From assembly GCA_016789305.1 (NCBI GenBank), contig JAEURJ010000013.1:434001-498000 (forward strand): a DNA stretch of 64,000 nucleotides, written 5' to 3'. Numbering within the stretch: position 1 is the stretch's first letter; every line of letters begins with the position of its first letter. Both the position numbers and the translations under genes were made by a program. Positions 25,959-34,324 of the stretch are shown here, piece by piece. The DNA is from Anaerolineales bacterium (GTDB lineage Bacteria > Chloroflexota > Anaerolineae > Anaerolineales > Villigracilaceae). The notes below the pieces were generated by a model that was not told where the DNA came from, made no database searches, and was given only the letters and a program-made list of their open reading frames with translations.

Positions 25959-26918
25959 ATGGGTACTATAATTATTGTTGTTGGAATAATCCTGATAATC
26001 GTTCTTCTGATTGGTGTGATTGTTTCATCCAATAGTGAGAATGCCATTGTTGAACAAAGATTGGACCAGTATTTTGAAAGTGGTAATAATCAAGTCGATA
26101 AGGATAAACAAGTACAACGAGCTGTTCTTACAGAATGGGTGTCGAAAAGAGTTGAAAAAACATCTTTTGGCGATAGAGTGGCTCGAGAATTGGCCCGTGC
26201 CGATTTGAAGTTTAAGGTCAGTGAGTATTTTGCGCTTATTATTATATCTGTTGTTTCCTTAGCTGCTTTGGCGTGGCTAATTGGAAATCGCAATATAATT
26301 TCCCTTTTGATTGGTGCGGGGATTGGAGCCTTTATCCCTCGGTTTTATGTTAAACAGCAACAAAAGGCGAGATTGAGGAAGTTTAATGAGCAATTGTCTG
26401 ATATGTTGAATCTCACTGTCAATGGTTTGCGGGCGGGTTACTCAACAATGCAAGCGATGGAATCGGTGAGCAGAGAACTTCCCCCGCCCATCAGCGACGA
26501 ATTTCGACGCGTGGTGCAGGAGATGCAGATTGGCATAACCATGGAGGCAGCTCTAGATAATCTTCTACGCCGTATTCCAAGTGAAGATCTTGACTTTGTT
26601 ATCACGTCAATTAATGTTCAAAGAGAAGTCGGCGGTAATCTCTCGGAAATATTAGATACTATCTCTTTTACGATTCGGGAAAGAGTTCGTATCAAAGGAG
26701 AGATACGGGTGATGACGTCGCAAGTGCGGGCTTCTGGAGCGATATTGTCGATGGTCCCATTTTTTTTGACACTTGTACTCTGGTTCATTAATCCGGATTA
26801 TTTGCTGTCGGTAAATCAAGGCGGACCTTTTTGTGCGGGAATTATTATCTGCGTAGTGCTGGGCTTAATTGGTTCCGGCTATTTTGTTATGATGCGAATT
26901 GCGGATATCGAGGTGTAG
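25959..26918 (+). CDS. tadB: Tad inner-membrane platform protein TadB
   Basis: 319 residues. One membrane segment at the N-terminus, a pair near residues 90-125, and two at the C-terminus surround a type II secretion F domain (LNLTVNGLRAGYSTMQAME, QREVGGNLSEILDTIS). TadB and TadC form the membrane platform driven by TadA. Confidence 0.92.
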   Translation: MGTIIIVVGIILIIVLLIGVIVSSNSENAIVEQRLDQYFESGNNQVDKDKQVQRAVLTEWVSKRVEKTSFGDRVARELARADLKFKVSEYFALIIISVVSLAALAWLIGNRNIISLLIGAGIGAFIPRFYVKQQQKARLRKFNEQLSDMLNLTVNGLRAGYSTMQAMESVSRELPPPISDEFRRVVQEMQIGITMEAALDNLLRRIPSEDLDFVITSINVQREVGGNLSEILDTISFTIRERVRIKGEIRVMTSQVRASGAILSMVPFFLTLVLWFINPDYLLSVNQGGPFCAGIIICVVLGLIGSGYFVMMRIADIEV

Positions 26919-26919
26919 T

Positions 26920-27888
26920 ATGAATATTGTTATTGGACTATTCGTTGGCCTAATAATTATTGGTGGTATTGCCGCAGTTGTTGTTGTTGGTTTAAGGGCT
27001 TCAAGAAATAGCCAACAAGATGAGTCCGATCCATTAATGGAACGTCTTGCGGAGGCAAGCCAAAGAGGTGAGGTTGTTAGCTTGGAGGCCATTGAGCTGC
27101 AACAACCTTTCGCCGAACGTGTTCTTATCCCAATTATTAAACGAATAGGTGACATTTCCACGCGATTTACACCTCAGAATTTGCTCGTGGAGACCACTCG
27201 AAAACTTGAGCTTGCTGGAAACCCCGGGAAGCTTGATGCGGCTACGTTTTTATCGACGAGATTTGTTGTTGCAGCATTATTTGGCGGTCTGTTATTATTG
27301 TTTTCCCGGCTTGGCGCAGAACCTTGGCCTATCGGTCGAACTTTTTTGTTAACTATTGTGTTCGCAGTTTTAGGTTTTAATTTCCCCGGTTTATGGTTGC
27401 AAAGCCGTATTTCTAGTCGCCAAAATGAAGTTCGAAAGGCCATGCCGGATGCTCTTGATTTGTTGACGATTTGCGTTGAGGCAGGTTTGGGTTTTGATGC
27501 AGCTATGGCGAAGGTGGGAGATAAATGGGAGAACGAATTGTCTTTAATGTTTACACGTTGTATTCGAGAAGTTCAGCTTGGAAAACCCCAGCGTGAAGCA
27601 CTTCGTGATATGGAGTCTCGCTTGGGATTGCCGGAGTTGACAAGTTTTGTTGCTGCTGTTATTCAGAGTCAAATTTTGGGTGTAAGTCTTTCAAAAGTAT
27701 TGCGAATTCAGTCTGATCAAATGCGAGTAAAGAGACGTCAACGTGCCGAGGAATTGGCGCATCAGGCCCCTGTAAAGATGATTATTCCCATGGCATTCTT
27801 AACGTTCCCTTCCATTATGATTATCATGCTCGCCCCTGCTGGCTTCCAAATAGCTCAGGCGTTTGGCGGTGGAGTTGGTGGTGGATAA
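26920..27888 (+). CDS. tadC: Tad inner-membrane platform protein TadC
   Basis: 322 residues from ATG 26920, one base after the tadB stop (an upstream ATG at 26899 would overlap tadB). Type II secretion F domain with MPDALDLLTICVEAGLGFD and SQILGVSLSKVLRIQSD, flanked by membrane segments as in TadC. It ends the visible tad operon; no flp pilin, prepilin peptidase or TadE/F-like gene follows in this window. Confidence 0.92.
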   Translation: MNIVIGLFVGLIIIGGIAAVVVVGLRASRNSQQDESDPLMERLAEASQRGEVVSLEAIELQQPFAERVLIPIIKRIGDISTRFTPQNLLVETTRKLELAGNPGKLDAATFLSTRFVVAALFGGLLLLFSRLGAEPWPIGRTFLLTIVFAVLGFNFPGLWLQSRISSRQNEVRKAMPDALDLLTICVEAGLGFDAAMAKVGDKWENELSLMFTRCIREVQLGKPQREALRDMESRLGLPELTSFVAAVIQSQILGVSLSKVLRIQSDQMRVKRRQRAEELAHQAPVKMIIPMAFLTFPSIMIIMLAPAGFQIAQAFGGGVGGG

Positions 27889-27969
27889 TATTGGACTTGC
27901 AAAGAGTTAAATTAAGGCCCCTGTAAATTTTTTCTGCTTTTGTATGACAAATATTGCTAAAGGCGGAAC

Positions 27970-28704
27970 TTGTCTCAGAATAAACTGAAATACCAGCTTT
28001 ATCGAACATTTTGGGGTGTACTTGACCTTCTGTTCCCCCCTGTTTGTGGTGGGTGTGACAAATTGGGGGCACGTTGGTGCAACGAGTGCCAGAGTAAAGT
28101 TAATATAATAAGCGGTGTGGTTTGTGATGTATGCGGCCTTCCACAGGCAGTGACAGGCGTTTGTAACGCTTGTCTTGCTGAAAGGCCGCGTTTTCGCACA
28201 TTAAGGGCATGGGCTGTTTTTGACGATCCGATCAGACATGCTTTACATAAGTTGAAATATCGACGCAATATCTCTCTAGGAGAGCCATTGGCGGCCCAAA
28301 TGTCCGTATTTGTGGATCAATTAAACTGGCCGGTGGATGTGATTATCCCGATTCCTCTTGGGAGAGAACGGCAGAAAGAACGCGGCTATAACCAGGTGGG
28401 AGCTGTTGCGTTTCCGCTGGCCGCCGCTTTGGGTATCGATTACCTTCCGCATGGATTAACTCGAAGAAAAGAAACGCGTTCTCAGGTTGGATTGTCCCGA
28501 GATGAGCGCAAAGAAAATGTCCATGGTGCGTTTACGGCAGATGAAAAGGTGAGAGGGAAGGCTGTTCTGGTGATGGACGATGTGTCTACTACAGGATCGA
28601 CTTTATCTTCCAGTGCTGATGCTTTGTTCTTGTCTGGGGCAAAGGAAGTTTATGCTTTTGCAGTCGCTCGTGCGTTGCCTCATCATGGCCTGAAGCATGC
28701 ATGA
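27970..28704 (+). CDS. comF: ComF-family phosphoribosyltransferase-like protein
   Basis: 244 residues, starting with TTG (aaggcgg 5 bp upstream; no early ATG). The N-terminal double zinc-finger uses CGGCDKLGARWCNEC and CDVCGLPQAVTGVCNAC. The C-terminal phosphoribosyltransferase domain has the PRPP loop VLVMDDVSTTGSTL. ComF proteins support DNA uptake and transformation in several bacteria. Its position right after the tad operon is compatible with a link between pili and competence, but this is inference. Confidence 0.9.
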   Translation: MSQNKLKYQLYRTFWGVLDLLFPPVCGGCDKLGARWCNECQSKVNIISGVVCDVCGLPQAVTGVCNACLAERPRFRTLRAWAVFDDPIRHALHKLKYRRNISLGEPLAAQMSVFVDQLNWPVDVIIPIPLGRERQKERGYNQVGAVAFPLAAALGIDYLPHGLTRRKETRSQVGLSRDERKENVHGAFTADEKVRGKAVLVMDDVSTTGSTLSSSADALFLSGAKEVYAFAVARALPHHGLKHA

Positions 28705-28746
28705 GAGTTTGTGATGGTGATTCAACATCTTTTCAAGGAGAATCTT

Positions 28747-29310
28747 ATGTCCAACAAAGTTGAAGTTCAAACACGTAACATTCGTTTGACCGAAAAGATC
28801 GAAGAATATGTGAACAAGAAGGCGGGTAATTTGGATCATTACCTTTCTTCCATTGAGGAGGCGCGTGTGGAGCTTTCGCACCACAAGGCTGCTCGCGATG
28901 CGAACGATCGAAACGCTGCCCAAATCACCGTTCGTGGAAAGGGATTTACCCTTCGTTCGGAAGTTCGCGGAGATGAAGCGTTGGCTGCTTTCGATGCGGC
29001 TTTGGATAATTTGCAGCGCCAGATCGAAAGATATAAAGGCAAACATTCCGTAGGGCGCGGTGATGGCCGTTCTGCTGCCGAAGTCGCCGAAGAAGTTATT
29101 GACGATGAGACTGGTGAGTTGTCGCCACTGGTGGCGCGCCGTAAGAAATTCATCCTCAACCCGATGACGGAGGATGAAGCTGTGGTTCAGATGAGAAATC
29201 TCGGACATGATAATTTCTTTGTCTTTCACAACGCACTGACCAACAAGGTGAATGTGTTGTATCGCAGGCGCAACGGTAGTTATGGTTTGATCGAGCCTGA
29301 AGTGGAATAG
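28747..29310 (+). CDS. hpf: Ribosome hibernation promoting factor, long form
   Basis: 187 residues from ATG 28747, with aaggag 6 bp upstream. The N-terminal S30AE domain (VEVQTRNIRLTEKIEEYV) is followed by a charged linker and a C-terminal dimerisation domain (ILNPMTEDEAVVQMRNLG, FHNALTNKVNVLYRR). Long HPF alone dimerises 70S ribosomes in stationary phase. A bidirectional terminator follows. Confidence 0.94.
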   Translation: MSNKVEVQTRNIRLTEKIEEYVNKKAGNLDHYLSSIEEARVELSHHKAARDANDRNAAQITVRGKGFTLRSEVRGDEALAAFDAALDNLQRQIERYKGKHSVGRGDGRSAAEVAEEVIDDETGELSPLVARRKKFILNPMTEDEAVVQMRNLGHDNFFVFHNALTNKVNVLYRRRNGSYGLIEPEVE

Positions 29311-29323
29311 CATTTGCGTAAAT

Positions 29324-29360
29324 AAAAATAACGACCCGGGTAATCCGGGTCGTTATTTTT
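29324..29360. terminator. Bidirectional terminator between hpf and lgt
   Basis: A 16-bp perfect stem, aaaaataacgacccgg (29324-29339) and its complement (29345-29360), loop of five bases, T-rich on both outgoing strands. It serves the convergent genes hpf (plus) and lgt (minus). Confidence 0.85.
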
Positions 29361-30087
29361 ATTTTTTCGTTATTTGGTAAAGTCTTATTTCGATCAGGAT
29401 AAAACTTGCAAGCAGGGCTGCGAGTGAGATGATTTGTCCTTGCTTGATCCCGTTTAGTATCAAAGTTTGATCGGCTCGGAAGCCCATGAGAAATACCTGC
29501 ATGCCGGTGACGAGTGCAAGGTAAGCGAGGAAATGTATGCCAGGGTGTGGATCATGTCTTTTGTACCAGAGCAAGCCGAAGATTAAGGCGGAAGCGAGTG
29601 TCTCGTAGATTTGAGTTGGGTGCCGATTCGCATTCCACAATTCAACTGCCCAAGGCAGATCGGTTGGGAGTCCAAATGCAGTGCCTGCAGCAAGGTGACT
29701 TAATCCCAATCCTATTCCCAGAATGGCGAAGAATGGAGTTAGCGCATCCAGCACCGACCAGATTGAGATCTGGTTTCTTTGAACGAAGACCAATACGGTA
29801 ATTGCCGCGGCGGCAAGAGCGCCGAGCATATCGAAAAGATCGGGATTAATGGAGAGGATATTGATTGGGCTTTTTGCAAAGGCGGAAATGTTTTGCAGCA
29901 CAAAAGATATTCTTCCGCCGAAGATAAAGGCGATCAGTCCGTAAAAAATAAGGTTGTTGATATTTTCCTTGCTGATCCCGTGACGTTCGGCACGTTTTTC
30001 GGCGAAATTCAAGCCGATCCAGGCGGCAAGCACCAGCAGGATCATGTGACGTGGAGGTGAGAAAAGGTTGCGAAAAATAGTAAACAT
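29359..30087 (-). CDS. lgt: Prolipoprotein diacylglyceryl transferase (Lgt) family protein
   Basis: 242 residues, about seven membrane segments. Lgt landmarks: GGRISFVL (the G-x-R region), HLAAGTAFGLPTDLPWAVEL, and RHPTQIYE corresponding to the H-P-T/S-Q-x-Y-E motif. Lgt transfers diacylglycerol from phosphatidylglycerol to lipobox cysteines; several lipoproteins are encoded in this window. The N-terminus is shorter than in proteobacterial Lgt. It is read together with tlpA (3-bp gap). Confidence 0.82.
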   Translation of the reverse strand: MFTIFRNLFSPPRHMILLVLAAWIGLNFAEKRAERHGISKENINNLIFYGLIAFIFGGRISFVLQNISAFAKSPINILSINPDLFDMLGALAAAAITVLVFVQRNQISIWSVLDALTPFFAILGIGLGLSHLAAGTAFGLPTDLPWAVELWNANRHPTQIYETLASALIFGLLWYKRHDPHPGIHFLAYLALVTGMQVFLMGFRADQTLILNGIKQGQIISLAALLASFILIEIRLYQITKK

Positions 30088-30090
30088 GGT

Positions 30091-30633
30091 TTATTTTAGA
30101 ATTTGCTCAACTCGGGTCCGCAGCAATGCTTCGGACATCGGGCCGCCGATGACCACTTCAGAAATGACGCCTTCGCGGTCGATAAAAAATGAAGATGGAA
30201 GCGACCTTAATTGATAATCCCTGCCAACATCCCCGGTTTCATCGAGCAGAATGGGAAAGTTCAAACTGAATTTTTCTGCAAAGGGGAGGACATCTGCTGG
30301 ATTATCCTGTGCGGTCATATCCACTGCCAACACGACGAACCCTTGATCCTTGTATTCGTCGTATATTTTTTGAATGGCGGGCATTTCGGCACGACATGGC
30401 GGGCACCAGGTGGCCCAAAGATTTACCAGAACAGCCTTTCCCTTTAACTCTGAGAGCGTGTAACTTTCCCCAGTTGGAGTTTGAAGTGTAAAATTGGGCG
30501 CGGTGAACCCTGCCTGCGGGGCAGATTGGCCCGCAGGCGCAGAGTTAGGGGTTGAGCCAGCAGATAATACCGTCCACGAAAGACCGGCCACTAGCAACAG
30601 GATATACAGGATAATTCTTTGAGTAAAGTTCAT
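30091..30633 (-). CDS. TlpA/ResA-like thioredoxin-fold protein
   Basis: 180 residues. N-terminal signal anchor (about 6-26), Ser/Pro/Ala-rich spacer, then a TlpA-like domain with WCPPC (Cys77, Cys80) in LVNLWATWCPPCRAEMPAI and a cis-Pro in LRSLPSSFFID. An extracytoplasmic thiol-disulfide reductase, as in ResA/CcmG used for cytochrome c maturation. It lies directly upstream of lgt. Confidence 0.9.
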   Translation of the reverse strand: MNFTQRIILYILLLVAGLSWTVLSAGSTPNSAPAGQSAPQAGFTAPNFTLQTPTGESYTLSELKGKAVLVNLWATWCPPCRAEMPAIQKIYDEYKDQGFVVLAVDMTAQDNPADVLPFAEKFSLNFPILLDETGDVGRDYQLRSLPSSFFIDREGVISEVVIGGPMSEALLRTRVEQILK

Positions 30634-30701
30634 TGTTTTTATGAAGGAAGAAGGTAAAATGGGACAGTATTATTGTCGGACTCAACAGAGTATATCTTAC
30701 C

Positions 30702-31463
30702 ATGCCATTAACTGAGCCTGTTTTTCTTGGAATTGATCCCACCTCCGGTAAAAAATCCTTCACCTATGCGGTATTGGACAAGGATTTGCGGGTCCTTTCA
30801 TTGGCAGATGGTGAGGTGGAGGATGTTGTTTCATATGTGGAGGGGCAGCCTTCCACGGTGGTTGCGATCAATGCGCCTTCCAACTTGAACCGCGGGCTGG
30901 TGGAAAAGAAACTTAAGAAGGAAATGACCGGGCAGCATCAAATTCGCGGCGCACAAATGCGCATGTGCGAATATGAGTTGCGCAGTCATGGGATCACGGT
31001 TTCGGGTACCCCATCGAATATGACATCCTGCCCTTCGTGGATGCAGCTTGGTTTCAGCTTATATCGAAAGTTGGAAAAGATGGGGTTCTCAAGATATCCA
31101 AAATCAGATTCGGATCATCAGGTTCTGGAGACACACCCCCATGCCTGTTATTGCATGTTGGCTGATGTTGCGCCGCAGCCCAAGCCCTCCATAGAGGGAA
31201 GGCTGCAAAGACAGCTCCTGCTTTATGAACGCGGAGTGCGCGTGCGCGATTCGATGGATTTCTTTGAGGAGATCACGCGTCACAAAATGATGAAGGGGAT
31301 TTGGCCGGTGGAGTTGTTGTACCTGCCGGAACATCTTGATGCCCTGGTTGCCGCATACACCGCGTGGCTTGCATTTCGAAAGCCGGAGCAGATCTCTTTC
31401 ATTGGTGATGAAAAAGAAGGGCAGATCGTTTTGCCTGAAAAGGAATTGAAAGAAAATTATTAA
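30702..31463 (+). CDS. DUF429 protein
   Basis: 253 residues. It begins FLGIDPTSGKKSFTYAVLD, an RNase H-like nucleotide-binding strand, and continues with VVAINAPSNLN, RMCEYELRSHGI and HPHACYCMLA, as expected for DUF429 (predicted nuclease fold, function unknown). Its ATG follows a TATATC box by 5 bp without a ribosome binding site; a second candidate promoter, TTGTTT-N16-TAAAAT, is at 30633-30660. Transketolase follows 22 bp later. Confidence 0.8.
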   Translation: MPLTEPVFLGIDPTSGKKSFTYAVLDKDLRVLSLADGEVEDVVSYVEGQPSTVVAINAPSNLNRGLVEKKLKKEMTGQHQIRGAQMRMCEYELRSHGITVSGTPSNMTSCPSWMQLGFSLYRKLEKMGFSRYPKSDSDHQVLETHPHACYCMLADVAPQPKPSIEGRLQRQLLLYERGVRVRDSMDFFEEITRHKMMKGIWPVELLYLPEHLDALVAAYTAWLAFRKPEQISFIGDEKEGQIVLPEKELKENY

Positions 31464-31485
31464 GCGGATGGTAAAATAACATATT

Positions 31486-33453
31486 ATGACAATCCAGAAT
31501 CTTCAAACTCAAGCAATTAATACTCTTCGTTTTCTTTCTGCTGATGGTGTGCAAAAAGCAAACTCCGGCCACCCCGGCCTGCCGATGGGAACCGCCGCGA
31601 TCGCATACACCATTTGGACCCGGCACCTGAGACATAATCCGCGCAATCCCAATTGGGCGGGACGTGACCGCTTCATCCTTTCGGGTGGGCATGGTTCGAT
31701 GCTCCTTTATTCTTTGCTCCATCTGACAGGGTATGACCTGCCGCTGGAGGAGTTGCAAAACTTTCGTCAGTGGGGCAGCCGCACGCCGGGTCATCCGGAA
31801 TATGGCTTGACTCCCGGTGTGGAAGTGACCACTGGCCCACTGGGACAGGGCTTTGCCAATGGAGTTGGCATGGCCATTGCGGCTTCGCATATGGCTGCGA
31901 CCTTCAATCAGCGCGGCCACGAGATCATTGACCCATTCATTTATGCCATCGTCACAGACGGTGACTTGATGGAAGGTGTTGCCTCCGAAGCAGCTTCACT
32001 TGCTGGGCATTTGTCTTTGGGACGATTGATCTATATCTATGATGACAATCACATCTCCATTGACGGATCGACTGATCTGGCTTTCACTGAAGATCGTGCC
32101 ATGCGCTTCAAAGCCTATGGCTGGCACGTGTTGAGAGTGGAAGATGGAAACGATGTGGAAGCGATTGATAAAGCTATTCAACAAGCAAAAGCCGAACCGC
32201 GTCCTTCCATCATCATGTGCCGCACTATTATTGGATACGGCGCGCCTACTCGACAAGGAACTCAAAAGGCACACGGCGAACCTCTCGGCGATGAAGAACT
32301 CAACGCCGCAAAGGATAACCTGGGCTGGCCGAAGGAACCGCGGTTCTACATCCCAGACGATGTGCGTGAGTTTTATCGCAAGGCCGTCGAAAAAGGCCGC
32401 GAGCTCGAAGCGGATTGGAAGATGCGCTTCGATGCATACAAGCGCCTGCACCCCGGATTAGGCGCGGAATTGCAGCGCCGTCTCGATGGAAAGCTACCCA
32501 AGGATTGGCAATCTACGTTGCCGACTTTCCCAGTTGATCCAAAGGGCATGGGATCTCGTGTGGCATCCGGCAAAACGATCAATGCGATTGCGCCCAAGCT
32601 GCCCGAATTGATCGGTGGCTCCGCGGACCTGGCTCCTTCCAATAATACAAAAATTGACGGAAGCCCTGCCTTCCAAAAAGAATCCTACGAAGGACGCAAT
32701 TTCCACTTTGGCGTGCGCGAACATGCGATGGGTTCGATCTTGAATGGCATGTCTGTCTTTGGCGGCGTCATTCCTTATGGTGCGACTTTCCTTGTCTTTG
32801 CAGATTACATGCGTCCGGCCATTCGTTTGGCTGCGTTATCGCATTATCCATCGATTTTCATTTTTACGCATGACAGTATTGGTCTTGGTGAGGATGGACC
32901 CACTCATCAGCCCGTTGAACATTTGGCTTCGTTGCGGATTATCCCCAACTTGGTGACGATCCGCCCGGCGGATGCGAATGAAACTGCTGCCGCGTGGAAA
33001 GTTGCAGTGGAACGCCGCAACGGCCCGACCGTGCTTGTGTTCACCCGCCAAAACTTGGCGACATTGGAAGCAAATCCACCGGTTGAAAAAGGTGCTTACG
33101 TGCTGAAGGATTTCGGTGAGCCTCAAATTATTTTGATGGCTTCTGGTTCTGAAGTGGGTTTGATCCTGGAAGCTGCACAAAAACTTGCGGACGAAGGCAA
33201 AGGCGTACGCGTGGTTTCCTTCCCAAGCTGGGAATTGTTCGAGAAGCAGGATGAGGCCTATCGCGAGTCTGTGCTGCCGAAGAATATTCAAAAGAGACTC
33301 GCTGTCGAAGCAGCGGCAGGCATCGGCTGGGAACGATACGCGAAGTCTGTCATCAGCATTGAACGCTACGGAGCATCCGCCCCGGCGAAGACCATCTTTG
33401 AAAAGCTTGGCTTTACTGTTGAGAATGTAGTGGCAAAAGCAAAAGAACTTTAA
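31486..33453 (+). CDS. tkt: Transketolase
   Basis: 655 residues, full length. The thiamine diphosphate motif region is [15 protein letters not shown] with DDNHISIDG, near residues 147-187. The pyrimidine-binding domain contains the catalytic-side segment [16 protein letters not shown] and [15 protein letters not shown]. It exchanges two-carbon units in the non-oxidative pentose phosphate pathway. The ATG is 8 bp after TAAAAT (31472-31477) with no ribosome binding site, so a leaderless mRNA is possible. Confidence 0.95.
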   Translation: MTIQNLQTQAINTLRFLSADGVQKANSGHPGLPMGTAAIAYTIWTRHLRHNPRNPNWAGRDRFILSGGHGSMLLYSLLHLTGYDLPLEELQNFRQWGSRTPGHPEYGLTPGVEVTTGPLGQGFANGVGMAIAASHMAATFNQRGHEIIDPFIYAIVTDGDLMEGVASEAASLAGHLSLGRLIYIYDDNHISIDGSTDLAFTEDRAMRFKAYGWHVLRVEDGNDVEAIDKAIQQAKAEPRPSIIMCRTIIGYGAPTRQGTQKAHGEPLGDEELNAAKDNLGWPKEPRFYIPDDVREFYRKAVEKGRELEADWKMRFDAYKRLHPGLGAELQRRLDGKLPKDWQSTLPTFPVDPKGMGSRVASGKTINAIAPKLPELIGGSADLAPSNNTKIDGSPAFQKESYEGRNFHFGVREHAMGSILNGMSVFGGVIPYGATFLVFADYMRPAIRLAALSHYPSIFIFTHDSIGLGEDGPTHQPVEHLASLRIIPNLVTIRPADANETAAAWKVAVERRNGPTVLVFTRQNLATLEANPPVEKGAYVLKDFGEPQIILMASGSEVGLILEAAQKLADEGKGVRVVSFPSWELFEKQDEAYRESVLPKNIQKRLAVEAAAGIGWERYAKSVISIERYGASAPAKTIFEKLGFTVENVVAKAKEL

Positions 33454-33458
33454 TGAAA

Positions 33459-33504
33459 GTAGGGGCGAGGTCTTGTGCCACGAAGTGGTATACCTCGCCC
33501 CTAC
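33459..33504. repeat. REP-like palindrome, GTAGGGGCGAGG family
   Basis: A 13-bp perfect stem, gtaggggcgaggt (33459-33471) with acctcgcccctac (33492-33504); the loop folds again (ccac/gtgg). It fills the spacer between tkt and rpiB. The same core occurs at 46815 and, changed, at 37003 and 37347. Confidence 0.65.
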
Positions 33505-33521
33505 AATAATTTGGAGAAAGA

Positions 33522-33995
33522 ATGAAGATAGCAGTAGGTTGTGACCATGGGGGATTTCCATTGAAGGATGTTGTCCTCGAAGCAGTGAAGGCCGCAGGCC
33601 ATGAAGTGATCGATGTGGGGACTTTTGGACCCGATGCTGTGGATTTTCCCGATTTTGTAAAAAAAGTTGGCGAGAAGATTCAAGGTGGTGAAACCGAACG
33701 TGGGATTTTAATTTGCGGTTCCGGTATTGGCGCATCCATTGCGGCGAATAAAATGAAAGGCATTTACGCTTCGATCTGTCATGACACATATTCCGCGGCG
33801 CAGGGCGTGGAGCATGATGCCATGAATGTTTTGTGTTTAGGCGGACGCGTAATTGGGCCAGAGTTGGTGAAGGTACTCGTTCCTGCGTTTTTGAATGCAA
33901 AATATCTTGGTACTGAAAAAGGTGGAGAGAGATTTGCAAAGCGAGTCAATAAAATCCTTAAAATGGAGAATGGGGACTACGATTTTTCAGGATGA
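33522..33995 (+). CDS. rpiB: Ribose-5-phosphate isomerase B
   Basis: 157 residues, RpiB/LacAB fold. MKIAVGCDHGGFPLK at the N-terminus and RGILICGSGIGASIAANK carrying the catalytic Cys are diagnostic. It interconverts ribose-5-P and ribulose-5-P. The C-terminal extension (ILKMENGDYDFSG) overlaps the next start by 4 bp. Ribosome binding site ggagaaag. Confidence 0.94.
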   Translation: MKIAVGCDHGGFPLKDVVLEAVKAAGHEVIDVGTFGPDAVDFPDFVKKVGEKIQGGETERGILICGSGIGASIAANKMKGIYASICHDTYSAAQGVEHDAMNVLCLGGRVIGPELVKVLVPAFLNAKYLGTEKGGERFAKRVNKILKMENGDYDFSG

Positions 33996-34315
33996 CACTA
34001 CTCGTTGAAGGTATTTTCCAAGCTTTTCTTTTAGTTGTCCTTTTCAGTGTTATTCCGATAGGATTCTTTTGGGGGTTTGGGTATCTGGCAGCGAAGAAGA
34101 AACGTCCGATAAAGCTATTCCTCGCACTTTCTCAAGGAATTTCTTTTTTTATTGTCTCTTCTCTTTTGGCGTTAGCAATTAGTGAAACTTGGTTTTGGGT
34201 ATTCGGTTTGCTGGCCGGGATTTTTGCTGTGATAGGGATATATTCTTGGCCACCCATTATTTTGGAAAAATTTGAAATTTATTTCAATAAATTAGCTCGA
34301 ATTAATAATCAATAA
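33992..34315 (+). CDS. Small membrane protein, unknown
   Basis: 107 residues with three hydrophobic segments (about 5-30, 45-62 and 68-88) joined by a basic loop (KKKRPIK). The ATGA overlap with rpiB indicates translational coupling. I do not recognise a family, and no link to sugar metabolism can be read from the sequence. Codon use is more AT-rich than its neighbours. Confidence 0.65.
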   Translation: MTLLVEGIFQAFLLVVLFSVIPIGFFWGFGYLAAKKKRPIKLFLALSQGISFFIVSSLLALAISETWFWVFGLLAGIFAVIGIYSWPPIILEKFEIYFNKLARINNQ

Positions 34316-34324
34316 GGATAAAAG

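Noticed and set aside
32836..33939. 367-codon minus-strand frame opposite tkt and rpiB
   Set aside because: It spans two well-supported genes and a palindrome and is His/Arg/Ser-rich without domains.
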